Shown here: piece by piece, positions 24,950 to 32,599 of the stretch
Layout: each line of letters starts with the position of its first letter
Numbering within the stretch: position 1 is the stretch's first letter
From: Desulfuromonas sp.
GTDB taxonomy: Bacteria; Desulfobacterota; Desulfuromonadia; Desulfuromonadales; BM103
Assembly: GCA_012026975.1 (NCBI GenBank)
Contig: VEPG01000093.1
Coordinates: 1 to 64,000, forward strand
Length of the DNA: 64,000 nucleotides
Direction: 5' to 3'
Notes under the pieces: model-generated
What the model saw: the letters and a program-made list of their open reading frames with translations, nothing else
What the model was told of the DNA's origin: nothing
The model's database searches: none
Translations under genes and position numbers: made by a program

Positions 24950-26542
24950 CTACTGACTCAAATGCACCGCCTTGATGAAGAGCGGCTCGACCGCCTTGGT
25001 CAGCCGCTCGATGACCTTCTGACCCACGGGCGAATCGGTGGAAAGCACCACCATCGCCTCGCCGGCCTTCTCCTGGCGACCGAGGTTCATATTGCCGATG
25101 TTGATCCCTTCCTCGCCGAGGATGGTGCCGATCTTGCCGATCAGTCCCGGACGATCGGTGTAGGTGATCACCAGCATGTGCTCCTCGGGCTGGAAATCGG
25201 TGGTGAAGTTGCGCATCTTGACGATCTTCGGCGTCTTGTCGAAGAGCGTGCCTGCCACCATGCGCGTGCCGGTCGGCGTTTCCAGGGTCAGGGTGATCAG
25301 GTTGGAAAACGACTCGGTCTCGGTGCTGCTCATCCCCTCGACGGCGATTCCCATCTCCTCGGCGACCAGCATGGCGTTGACCATGTTGACATCATGTTCG
25401 GTGCAGTTCTGCAGCAGGGCGGCCAGTCCGCAGACGGTCAGCGGGGTGCAGTCGAAACGCGCCAGCTTGCCATTGTAGGTGAAGGTCACCTTGCGCGGGT
25501 TGGGCGGCGCCAGCTTGGAGATGAATTCGCCGAGGGTGCCGACCAGGCCGATGAACGGCTTCATGTGCTCCATCAGGTCGGGGTCGAAGCGCGGGATGTT
25601 GACCGCATTGCTGAGCGGCTTGCCGTCGAGATAATCGATCAGTTCCTGGCAGACGTCGACCGCCACGTTCTTCTGCGCCTCGAAAGTGTTGGCGCCCAGG
25701 TGCGGGGTGACCACCATGCGCGGGTGGGCGATCAGGCGCTTGAGCGTCTCGGTTCTGGGCGGTTCCTCGCTCCAGACGTCGAAGGCGGCGCCGGCCACCT
25801 GCCCGCTTTCCAACGCGGCCAGGGTCGCGGCCTCGTCGAAGATGCCGCCGCGCGCGCAGTTGACGATCAGCACCCCGTCCTTCATCCGCTCGAACTGGGC
25901 GGCACCGATCATCCCCTCGGTTTCTTCATTGAGCGGGGTATGCACTGTGATCACGTCGGAGAGCCGTAGCAGGTCGTCCAGCGACACCAGCCGCACGCCG
26001 TAGTCGTCGGCGCGTTTCTCGGCAATGTACGGGTCGTAGGTCAGGACGTCCATCTCGAAGGCACGGGCGCGCAGGGCTACCCGGCCGCCGACCTTGCCAA
26101 GACCGATGACTCCGAGGGTCTTCCCTTTCAGCTCTAAGCCGGTAAAGGGCGCGCGCTTCCAGTCACCCCCCTTGAGGCTGCTGTTGGCGGCCGTGACGTT
26201 GCGGCAGAGCGCCAGCAGCAGTGCCATGGTGTGTTCGGCCGCCGAATTGGTGTTGCCGAAGGGGGCGTTGACCACGATGATGCCACGCTGGCTGGCGGCA
26301 TCGACATCGACGTTATCGATGCCGACCCCGGCACGGGCGATCATCCGCAGGCGACCGGCATTTTCCAGCAGGGCCTTGTCGACCTGGGTACCGCTGCGGG
26401 TAATGATGGCATCGTAGTCGGCGATCGTTTTGCGCAGTTCTTCAACGGGAAGGCCGAGCCGGACGTCGACTTCAAAGCGCGGGTCGTTCTGGAGCAGCTG
26501 CAGGCCGCTTTCCGAGACTTCGTCGGTGACGATAACTTTCAT
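24950..26542 (-). CDS. serA: D-3-phosphoglycerate dehydrogenase
   Basis: 530-residue NAD-dependent enzyme that opens serine biosynthesis. The nucleotide-binding core has GVIGLGKVGGRVALRA. Catalytic segments are NCARGGIFDEAAL and TPHLGANTFEAQKN (His). Next come an intervening allosteric-substrate-binding domain and a C-terminal ACT domain (MLVITYTDRPGLIGKIGTIL), which in known enzymes binds serine as feedback inhibitor. The ATG at 26542 has GGAGG 9 bp upstream; longer readings of the frame run into the thioesterase gene. It is the last gene of the aroF-DUF1015-serC-thioesterase-serA series, with a strong terminator after it. Confidence 0.96.
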   Translation of the reverse strand: MKVIVTDEVSESGLQLLQNDPRFEVDVRLGLPVEELRKTIADYDAIITRSGTQVDKALLENAGRLRMIARAGVGIDNVDVDAASQRGIIVVNAPFGNTNSAAEHTMALLLALCRNVTAANSSLKGGDWKRAPFTGLELKGKTLGVIGLGKVGGRVALRARAFEMDVLTYDPYIAEKRADDYGVRLVSLDDLLRLSDVITVHTPLNEETEGMIGAAQFERMKDGVLIVNCARGGIFDEAATLAALESGQVAGAAFDVWSEEPPRTETLKRLIAHPRMVVTPHLGANTFEAQKNVAVDVCQELIDYLDGKPLSNAVNIPRFDPDLMEHMKPFIGLVGTLGEFISKLAPPNPRKVTFTYNGKLARFDCTPLTVCGLAALLQNCTEHDVNMVNAMLVAEEMGIAVEGMSSTETESFSNLITLTLETPTGTRMVAGTLFDKTPKIVKMRNFTTDFQPEEHMLVITYTDRPGLIGKIGTILGEEGINIGNMNLGRQEKAGEAMVVLSTDSPVGQKVIERLTKAVEPLFIKAVHLSQ

Positions 26543-26624
26543 GATGTGATTCCTCCGGAAAAGGTGAGCGGGGCGATTGTCGGCCCCGCACCGTCGGGGA
26601 TTGTAGGCCCAACGCCGCTGGCTG

Positions 26625-27110
26625 TCAACGCCCGGGAAGGGTGATGCAGAGGCAGTCGGCCTCGGCGTAGACGATCCCGCCGGGGCCATGGATGCCGCCG
26701 TGAACCATAACCTTGCGCCCTTCGGCGGAGACGACCCGGCTGCGCACCTCGACCACGGTCTGCAGCGGCAGCAGTTTCTGGAAATGGATGTTGAGCTTGC
26801 CGACGACAATGGCGTAGCCGGCCGCCCAGGCAGCCAGGCCAAGCACCTCGTCAAGCACTGCGGCGATGGCCCCGCCATGGGCATTGCCCGGCGGTCCCTC
26901 GGTTTCCGGGCCGAACCAGATCCGCGCCACCAGGTGCGATTCAAGGTCGCGGTAATAACGGACGCGAAAACGCTTGCCGGTCGGGTCGCCGGAGACGAAG
27001 CGCAGCGAATCGCCGACCAGGGCCGGGGCGTCGAAGGGGGTCCACCCCGGTTCACCGGCCAGTTCGGGAATCTCTTTCAGGCAGGGGAGCTTTTTTGCTT
27101 TATCAACCAT
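26625..27110 (-). CDS. hotdog-fold thioesterase (PaaI-like)
   Basis: 161 residues. The hotdog signature is clear in GPPGNAHGGAIAAVLDEVLGLAAW, with the His/Gly-rich turn and a catalytic Asp/Glu helix. GKLNIHFQKLLPLQTVVEV is the central strand pair. It would hydrolyse a small acyl-CoA thioester; the substrate cannot be told. It overlaps the 3-prime end of serC by 8 bp, and serA starts 82 bp downstream, so it is made with serine enzymes. ATG 27110 is the first start in the correct frame that gives the expected N terminus. Confidence 0.88.
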   Translation of the reverse strand: MVDKAKKLPCLKEIPELAGEPGWTPFDAPALVGDSLRFVSGDPTGKRFRVRYYRDLESHLVARIWFGPETEGPPGNAHGGAIAAVLDEVLGLAAWAAGYAIVVGKLNIHFQKLLPLQTVVEVRSRVVSAEGRKVMVHGGIHGPGGIVYAEADCLCITLPGR

Positions 27111-28194
27111 GGGTTTGCTCGAATTCGTCCATGAATCGGGCGAGGGCTTCGACTCCCGCCAGTGGCATCGGGTTGTAGATCGAGGCACGCAGCCCGCCAA
27201 CGGCACGGTGCCCTTCCAGAGCGTAGAGCCCGGCGGCCAACGCTTCCTTGACGAACTGTTTTTCCAACTCCGGCGTGGGGAGATGGAATGTGACATTCAT
27301 AATCGAGCGGCAGGACGGGTCGGCGAAGCCGCGGTAGAAGCCGGAGCCGTCGAGCGCCCGGTAGAGGACGGCGGCCTTCTCTTCGTTGCGCCGCTCCATG
27401 GCGGCGACTCCGCCCTGTTCCTTGAGCCACTCGAGCATACACTTGACCACGTAGACCGCGAAGGTGTTGGTGGTGTTGGTCAGCGAATCGTCCTTGTCGA
27501 GCTGGGTATAGTTGAGGAGCAGCGGGGTGTGCGGCGCGGCCTGCCCGAGCAGATCCTGTCGGATGATCACCACTGCCATCCCCGACGGGCCGAGGTTCTT
27601 CTGCAGGCCGGCGTAGACCACGCCGAACTTGCGGTAGTCGATGACCCGCGAAAGGATCTCCGAGGTCTGGTCGGCAATCAGCGGCACGCCGCCGGTTTCC
27701 GGGAAGCTCTGCCAACGGGTGCCGCACACCGTGTTGTTGCTGGTGAGGTGCAGGTAGGCCGCGGACGGATCGATGGTCGCCGGATCAAGGACCGGGACGC
27801 GGCGAAAACCGCTGTCGGCGCCGGAGACAATCACCTTGACGTCGGCAAACGGCTGCGCGTCCTTGATGGCCAGCTGCGAGAAGTTGCCGGTCTCGGCGTA
27901 AAGGCAGCGCTTCGTGGTCGAGCGCCCGGCCAGATTGAGCGGCAGGGCGGCGAACTGCATGCGCGCGCCACCGTGGACAAAGAGGATCCGGTAATCGTCG
28001 GGGATGCCGGCCAACTCGCGCAGCAGGGCCTTGGCCTCGTCCTGGATCGCCTGGAACTCCTTGCTGCGGTGGCTGATCTCGATGACCGAGGCACCCATGC
28101 CGTGGTAGTCGAGAAACTCGTCGCGAATCCGCTCCATGACCGGCAGCGGCAGCATCGCCGGCCCGGCGCCGAAATTGTAAACCCGATGGGACAT
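27103..28194 (-). CDS. serC: phosphoserine aminotransferase
   Basis: 363-residue class V PLP aminotransferase for the second step of serine biosynthesis, also able to act in pyridoxal synthesis. VYNFGAGPAMLPLPVMERI is the family start. The PLP lysine is in VVYAGLQKNLGPSGMAVV. HGGARMQFAALPLNL and GHRAVGGLRASIYNPM are conserved blocks. ATG 28194 has AGGAG 6 bp upstream; ATG 28197 just before it is too close. A GTAGGGGCG-type repeat separates it from DUF1015. Confidence 0.95.
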   Translation of the reverse strand: MSHRVYNFGAGPAMLPLPVMERIRDEFLDYHGMGASVIEISHRSKEFQAIQDEAKALLRELAGIPDDYRILFVHGGARMQFAALPLNLAGRSTTKRCLYAETGNFSQLAIKDAQPFADVKVIVSGADSGFRRVPVLDPATIDPSAAYLHLTSNNTVCGTRWQSFPETGGVPLIADQTSEILSRVIDYRKFGVVYAGLQKNLGPSGMAVVIIRQDLLGQAAPHTPLLLNYTQLDKDDSLTNTTNTFAVYVVKCMLEWLKEQGGVAAMERRNEEKAAVLYRALDGSGFYRGFADPSCRSIMNVTFHLPTPELEKQFVKEALAAGLYALEGHRAVGGLRASIYNPMPLAGVEALARFMDEFEQTHG

Positions 28195-28224
28195 CATCTG
28201 CTCCTGAATCTGTGAAATTCCCTT

Positions 28225-28273
28225 GTAGAGGCGCAATTCATTGCGCCCAGGGCGTGATAAATCACGCCCCTAC
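28225..28273. repeat. GTAGRGGCG inverted repeat, copy 8
   Basis: 49-bp element, GTAGAGGCG to CGCCCCTAC, nearly the same as copy 5. On the minus strand its TAG (28270-28272) is the stop codon of the DUF1015 gene. Confidence 0.85.
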
Positions 28274-29604
28274 GCAGAGATCCTTCTGCACTCCAGATAA
28301 AAGCGCTTCTCGTCGGCCTCCCCCATGGAGAAGGTCTTGCGGGCCAGGGCGCCGTCGTGCACCACGGTGCGGAACAGGTCGTGCTTGGAGATGGCCGGTA
28401 GCAGGAAGCCGACGGCGTCGGTCGGAGCACTGAGCCGCTCGACCGCATCGGCGCCGTGGATATAGTCGATGTGCCCGCGCGTCCCGTCCGCCAGGTAGTC
28501 GTCGAGGAATTCCTGCAGGGTGGCCACCGCCAGCGTCAGGTGCGGGCGAAGCACGGTCAACAGGCCATGCCGGCCACCGGCGATAAACGGAATGGCGTGG
28601 CTCCCCGCCGGGGCGGCGTCCCGGGCGACAGCCGCTGTCGTGGCATCGGCCAGCCAGTCGACCCGACACGGCGTGCCGGCGGCGGCAAAGTAGTGTTGGG
28701 CACTGGCCAACAGATCGGCAGCGTCGACCTGGAAGAGGACGCGATGGATCGCTTCGAATTCGAGACCGGGATCGTGGACGTTGACCAGTTCGACCAGCGC
28801 GTAGCGCGCCGGATGATCCATGATCGCCGCCGGATCGGGGGCAGCCGCCTTGAGCTGCTCCCAGATCACCTTGGCGGTGGCGAAGCTGTGGTTGCCGTCA
28901 CCCATGGCATAAAGCATGACGTGCTCGCTGCCGTAGCGCTCCTGGAAGCGCTGCGGACCGGCCAGTCGCTCCAGGGCCTTGCCGATCTGCTCGATGACCG
29001 CCGGCTCGTCGACGTGCCAGCCGCGCAGGCGCCCGCCGTGCTTCATCAGTTCGAAGTCGTAAAGCACCGGCAGTTCGTGCTCGAAGAGCGGTTCGATGAC
29101 GGTGCGCTCGGGATCGTCGATCAGCACCATGATGTGCGGCAGTTCGATCGGCGCCTGTTCGCGCACGCGGATGCGCGGCGGCAAGCGATCGAGGATCGTC
29201 CCCTCGGTGGCACGGATCAGCGTCTGCGCTCCGGGACGGTAGTCATAGTGCTCCAGATCGAGGGCGACCATCAGCCCCTTGCGCGACGGCACGTGGATGG
29301 TCTGCCGGTCGAGCAGGACAAAGCCGGGGGGAAGTTCCCGCAGGGTGCCATCGGCGAGATAACGGTCCATCGCCGCGTTGATCGCCGCAATCCGGGGCGC
29401 CTCGTCACCTTTGCCGAGAAACACTTCGGGGAAGGTCAGGCGCAGGGTCGACGGCGCATCCCCGACCAGTTGATCAACCGCCGCCCAGTATTCGGGCTCG
29501 GCGGTATACTGGTCGCAGGCGATCACCGTCCAGCGGGTCAGGTCGATACCATCGCGGGGAAACAGGATGGTCGGCACGTGCAGGGCAAGCTTGGCAAGAT
29601 CCAT
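28270..29604 (-). CDS. DUF1015 family protein (serC-linked)
   Basis: 444-residue protein of the DUF1015 family, found next to serC or serA in many bacteria but without an established reaction. Visible conserved blocks are [36 protein letters not shown] and, most strikingly, [15 protein letters not shown], where Asp, Asn and His could form an active site. [21 protein letters not shown] lies near the C terminus. ATG 29604 has GAGG 5 bp upstream. Its TAG stop comes from the adjacent repeat. Clustering with serC and serA suggests a link to serine or phosphohydroxypyruvate metabolism (inference only). Confidence 0.88.
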   Translation of the reverse strand: MDLAKLALHVPTILFPRDGIDLTRWTVIACDQYTAEPEYWAAVDQLVGDAPSTLRLTFPEVFLGKGDEAPRIAAINAAMDRYLADGTLRELPPGFVLLDRQTIHVPSRKGLMVALDLEHYDYRPGAQTLIRATEGTILDRLPPRIRVREQAPIELPHIMVLIDDPERTVIEPLFEHELPVLYDFELMKHGGRLRGWHVDEPAVIEQIGKALERLAGPQRFQERYGSEHVMLYAMGDGNHSFATAKVIWEQLKAAAPDPAAIMDHPARYALVELVNVHDPGLEFEAIHRVLFQVDAADLLASAQHYFAAAGTPCRVDWLADATTAAVARDAAPAGSHAIPFIAGGRHGLLTVLRPHLTLAVATLQEFLDDYLADGTRGHIDYIHGADAVERLSAPTDAVGFLLPAISKHDLFRTVVHDGALARKTFSMGEADEKRFYLECRRISA

Positions 29605-29670
29605 GGCAACCTCGTCGGGGTTCGAAAAGCAAGCGCGCAATATACAATTTTTCGCCGGTCCTGCCAAGCC

Positions 29671-30690
29671 TCACAACCTCTTGCCGGCTACCGCCACGAA
29701 CTCACGCAGCTTGGCCATCATCGTCGCGAATTCGGCGGGGCGCAGCGACTGGGGGCCGTCGCTGGCGGCCTTTTCCGGGCAGGGGTGGACCTCGACGATC
29801 AGGCCGTCGGCCCCGGCCGCGACCGAAGCGTAGCACATCGACGGCACCAGATGGGCATGGCCGGTCGCATGGGAGGGGTCGATCGTCACCGGCAGGTGGG
29901 TAAGGCTCTTGAGCACCGGCACCGCGCTGATGTCGAGGGTGTTGCGGGTGGCGGTCTCGAAGGTGCGGATGCCGCGCTCGCACAGGATCACCCGGCGGTT
30001 CCCCTCGGCGAGGATGTATTCGGCGCTCATCAGGTATTCCTGGATGGTGGTGGCCATGCCGCGTTTGAGCAGGATCGGCTTGTCGATGCGGCCGACGGTT
30101 TTGAGCAGGGCGAAGTTCTGCACGTTGCGCGCGCCGATCTGCAGAATATCGGCATAGTCTGCCACCAGGTCGACGTCGCCGGGGTTGACCACTTCGGTGA
30201 CGATCGGCAGGCCGCTGGCCTCCCGCGCTTTGGCGAGCAGCTTGAGGCCATCCTCTTCCATCCCCTGGAACGAATAAGGGCTGGTGCGCGGCTTGAACGC
30301 CCCGCCGCGCAGCACCGTGGCGCCGGCGGTCTTGACCGCGAGGGCGGTCTCGACGATCTGGGATTCGCTCTCCACCGAGCACGGCCCCGCCATGACGATG
30401 ATCCGCTCGCCGCCGATGGCCAGCCCCGGGGCGATCTCGAAGGAGCTCGGCTCGGGCTTGATCTCGCGACTGGCCAACTTGTACGGCTTGAGGATCGGTA
30501 CCACGCTCTCCACGCCGGGGAGCGATTCGAGGGACTGCAGCACGGTCTTGCCGCGCTCGTCGCCGACCGCGCCGATAACGTTGCGGGTCTCTCCGTGGAT
30601 CACGTGCGGTTTGTAGCCAAGTTCGCGGATCCGCTTCTTGACCTCGGCCAGCGCTTCCTTGCCGGCCCCCTGCTTCATGACGATGATCAT
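29671..30690 (-). CDS. aroF: 3-deoxy-7-phosphoheptulonate (DAHP) synthase, type I-beta
   Basis: 339-residue first enzyme of the shikimate pathway, joining phosphoenolpyruvate and erythrose 4-phosphate. An N-terminal ferredoxin-like regulatory domain ([20 protein letters not shown]) precedes the barrel. Barrel motifs are [59 protein letters not shown] and [11 protein letters not shown]. The N-terminal domain in related enzymes gives feedback inhibition by aromatic amino acids. AAGG lies 5 bp before the ATG. About 250 nt of leader upstream encodes a Phe/Tyr/Trp-rich peptide and a terminator, so expression is likely controlled by attenuation. DUF1015 follows in 66 bp. Confidence 0.96.
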   Translation of the reverse strand: MIIVMKQGAGKEALAEVKKRIRELGYKPHVIHGETRNVIGAVGDERGKTVLQSLESLPGVESVVPILKPYKLASREIKPEPSSFEIAPGLAIGGERIIVMAGPCSVESESQIVETALAVKTAGATVLRGGAFKPRTSPYSFQGMEEDGLKLLAKAREASGLPIVTEVVNPGDVDLVADYADILQIGARNVQNFALLKTVGRIDKPILLKRGMATTIQEYLMSAEYILAEGNRRVILCERGIRTFETATRNTLDISAVPVLKSLTHLPVTIDPSHATGHAHLVPSMCYASVAAGADGLIVEVHPCPEKAASDGPQSLRPAEFATMMAKLREFVAVAGKRL

Positions 30691-30735
30691 TTGCCTTACC
30701 CCTTTCGGAATGCCGGCGCCGTCGCTACGACCCGG

Positions 30736-30779
30736 GAACGATGGAGGGCCGCCCGGTACACCCGACGGCCCTCTCGTTC
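30736..30779. repeat. second inverted repeat in the aroF leader
   Basis: Imperfect stem between terminator and aroF start: GAACGA...GAGGGCCG (30736-30751) with CGGCCCTC...TCGTTC (30766-30779), 14 pairs with a 2-nt bulge. There is no T-run, so it may shape the 5-prime untranslated region near the aroF ribosome binding site. Confidence 0.55.
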
Positions 30780-30791
30780 ACTCCTGAAACG

Positions 30792-30828
30792 AAAAAAACC
30801 ACGGGTGGCCTCAAGCCTGCCCGTGGTT
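30792..30828 (-). terminator. attenuator terminator ahead of aroF
   Basis: On the minus strand AACCACGGG pairs with CCCGTGGTT (9 bp) over an inner GGC/GCC stem, followed at once by seven T. It stands about 100 nt before the aroF start codon and 28 nt after the leader peptide stop. The 5-prime arm (CGGGCAGGC portion, 30815-30823) is also perfectly complementary to GCCTGCCCG in the leader peptide codons (30872-30880), giving an alternative antiterminator stem. These are the parts expected of amino-acid attenuation. Confidence 0.85.
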
Positions 30829-30855
30829 TGTCTGGTGATGCCGCTAACGCAACCG

Positions 30856-30942
30856 TCAGCAGACCAGTCCCCGGGCAGGCCAGCCAAAATAGCCGGTAAA
30901 CCCAAAGAAGAAGCCCGCGTAAAACCAGTTGCCGTAGTGCAT
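30856..30942 (-). CDS. aromatic-rich leader peptide of aroF
   Basis: 28-codon open reading frame starting MHYGNWFYAGFFFG and ending GLVC, then TGA. It contains six Phe (three in a row at 11-13), three Tyr and two Trp: 11 aromatic residues in 28. GGAG and GAGAG lie upstream of the ATG. The last aromatic codon is Trp21, just before the segment (codons 22-24) that pairs with the terminator arm. This peptide would act as a sensor: ribosomes stalled on uncharged tRNA-Phe or tRNA-Tyr leave the pairing segment free. Gene finders miss it because of its size. Confidence 0.8.
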   Translation of the reverse strand: MHYGNWFYAGFFFGFTGYFGWPARGLVC

Positions 30943-31030
30943 TGCCGCTCTCACTCCACTGTTAAGTCCGCTATCGATAACAAAAAACCGCCGGCAACGC
31001 AAGGGGGAAACGGCACGACTCCCTTTTCAC

Positions 31031-31060
31031 TTGACAACACCCGCCGCTTTCCGCTATCAA
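31031..31060 (+). promoter_or_regulatory. promoter of tRNA-Phe
   Basis: TTGACA (31031-31036), 18-bp spacer, TATCAA (31055-31060), 12 bp before the tRNA. Consensus -35 and plausible -10. Confidence 0.6.
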
Positions 31061-31072
31061 AAGTGTCTTCCT

Positions 31073-31148
31073 GCCCAGGTAGCTCAGTCGGTAGAGCAGT
31101 GGACTGAAAATCCACGTGTCGGCGGTTCAACTCCGTCCCTGGGCACCA
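31073..31148 (+). tRNA. tRNA-Phe (anticodon GAA)
   Basis: 76-nt cloverleaf including an encoded CCA. The acceptor stem GCCCAGG pairs with CCTGGGC. D-arm GCTC/GAGC, anticodon stem GTGGA/TCCAC with loop CTGAAAA (anticodon GAA), and T-arm GGCGG/CCGTC with loop TTCAACT are all intact. It is divergent from the aroF attenuator, whose leader peptide is rich in Phe codons. Confidence 0.97.
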
Positions 31149-31156
31149 GTAAAACT

Positions 31157-31187
31157 AGGGGTTGCGTCTGACGACGCAACCCCTTTT
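31157..31187 (+). terminator. terminator of tRNA-Phe
   Basis: 12-bp stem beginning AGGGGTTGCGTC, loop TGAC-like, complementary arm GACGCAACCCCT followed by TTTT. It lies 8 bp after the tRNA. Confidence 0.85.
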
Positions 31188-31213
31188 GCTTGGAGCTGGC
31201 AGCTTCCGGGCAA

Positions 31214-32599
31214 TTATCCCGCCTCTCCGCCGTTTTCCGGCGTCTCCCGCAAGCCGAACTTCTCCATCCGGTAGAGAAACGCCTTGTAGTTCATGCGCAG
31301 CAGCTTGGCGGCCTTGGTGGCCACCCCGCCGGTGCGGTTAAGCGCCTTCTGGATCAGGTCGCGCTCCAGTTGCTCAAAATCGAGCCCTTCTTCGGGAAGA
31401 TCGAACGGCGACCGGTTCGCGGACTTGCGGGCATGGAGCTGGCGGTGGATGGCGGCCCCGGTCAGTACATTGCCGTCGCCGAGCAGAACGGCGCGTTCGA
31501 TGACCGAGGAGAGCTGGCGGACGTTCCCCGGCCAGGGATGGGCCTGCAACGCCGCCATCGCTTCGTCATCGACCTCGCGAACGTCGCGGTGGAACTCGGC
31601 ATTGAATTTCTGCACGAAATGCTCGACCAGCGCCGGAATGTCCTCGGTGCGCTCACGCAGCGGCGGAAGTTCGATATTGACCACGCTCAGCCGGTAGAAG
31701 AGATCCTCGCGGAACCCCCCCCTTTCCATCTCGGTTTCGAGATCCTTGTTGGTGGCCGAGATGATGCGCACATCGACACGGATCGTCTCCTTGCCGCCGA
31801 CCCGGCGCACTTCGCGGTCCTGCAGGACGCGCAGCAGTTTGGACTGCATCGGCAGCGGCAGTTCGCCGATTTCGTCGAGGAACAGAGTGCCGCCATTGCT
31901 GATCTCGAACAACCCGGCCCGCCGGCTGGTGGCCCCGGTGAAGGCTCCCGGCTCATGGCCGAACAGCTCGCTCTCGAACAGGGTTTCCGGGATGGCCGCG
32001 CAGTTGATGGCGGTGAACGGCTTGGTGCGGCGCGGGCTGTTGTAGTGGATCGCCCGCGCCACCAGTTCCTTGCCGGTGCCGCTTTCGCCGAGGACCATGA
32101 CCGTAGCCGGGGAATCCGCCACCCGCTTGAGCAGCTCGACGGTTTCGCGCATCCGTGATGAACGGGCGATGATCCCCTCCATGCGAAAGCGGTCGAAAAG
32201 CTCCTTCTTAAGGCGGGCATTCTCCTTGAGGATCTCCGCACGCTCGCAGGCCTTGCGCACCGCCATCAGGATCTTCTGCTTGTCGAGCGGCTTGGTCAGA
32301 TAGTCGAAGGCCCCCTGCTTGACGGCTTCGACCGCCGAATCGATGGTGCCATGGGCGGTGACGATGATCATCGGCGGCGGCAGCGGCGTCTGCAACAGGG
32401 CATTGAGCAGCTCAATCCCGTCCATCCCGGCCATCTTCAGATCGGAGACCACCACGTCCGGCGGGACCTTGCGGATCGTCGCCAGGGCCTCGCTGCCGGA
32501 GGCGGCGGTCAGCGTTTCGTATCCTTCGCCGTCAAGGATCGTCTGTAGAATCCCGCGTTGCAACGGTTCGTCATCGACGACCAGAATCACCGGCTTCAT
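31214..32599 (-). CDS. NtrC-family response regulator, sigma-54 activator
   Basis: 461 residues in three parts. The receiver domain has the phospho-acceptor Asp in VVVSDLKMAGMDG. The AAA+ domain has Walker A GESGTGKELVAR, the sigma-54-contacting GAFTGA loop in EPGAFTGATSR, and GGTLFLDEIGELPL. The C-terminal Fis-type helix-turn-helix is in LIQKALNRTGGVATKAAKLL. It activates sigma-54 promoters after phosphorylation, most likely by the histidine kinase whose gene overlaps it by 4 bp upstream. It closes an operon of envelope genes that starts with a sigma-54 promoter, suggesting a positive feedback loop. Confidence 0.95.
   Translation of the reverse strand: MKPVILVVDDEPLQRGILQTILDGEGYETLTAASGSEALATIRKVPPDVVVSDLKMAGMDGIELLNALLQTPLPPPMIIVTAHGTIDSAVEAVKQGAFDYLTKPLDKQKILMAVRKACERAEILKENARLKKELFDRFRMEGIIARSSRMRETVELLKRVADSPATVMVLGESGTGKELVARAIHYNSPRRTKPFTAINCAAIPETLFESELFGHEPGAFTGATSRRAGLFEISNGGTLFLDEIGELPLPMQSKLLRVLQDREVRRVGGKETIRVDVRIISATNKDLETEMERGGFREDLFYRLSVVNIELPPLRERTEDIPALVEHFVQKFNAEFHRDVREVDDEAMAALQAHPWPGNVRQLSSVIERAVLLGDGNVLTGAAIHRQLHARKSANRSPFDLPEEGLDFEQLERDLIQKALNRTGGVATKAAKLLRMNYKAFLYRMEKFGLRETPENGGEAG

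Noticed and set aside
30691-31030. T-box riboswitch before aroF
   Set aside because: No T-box consensus (TGGNACCGCG-like) or specifier-loop layout was seen; the leader peptide plus terminator explains the region better.
28456-31107. 883-codon plus-strand frame over DUF1015 and aroF
   Set aside because: Antisense to two recognisable enzymes and running into the tRNA-Phe gene.
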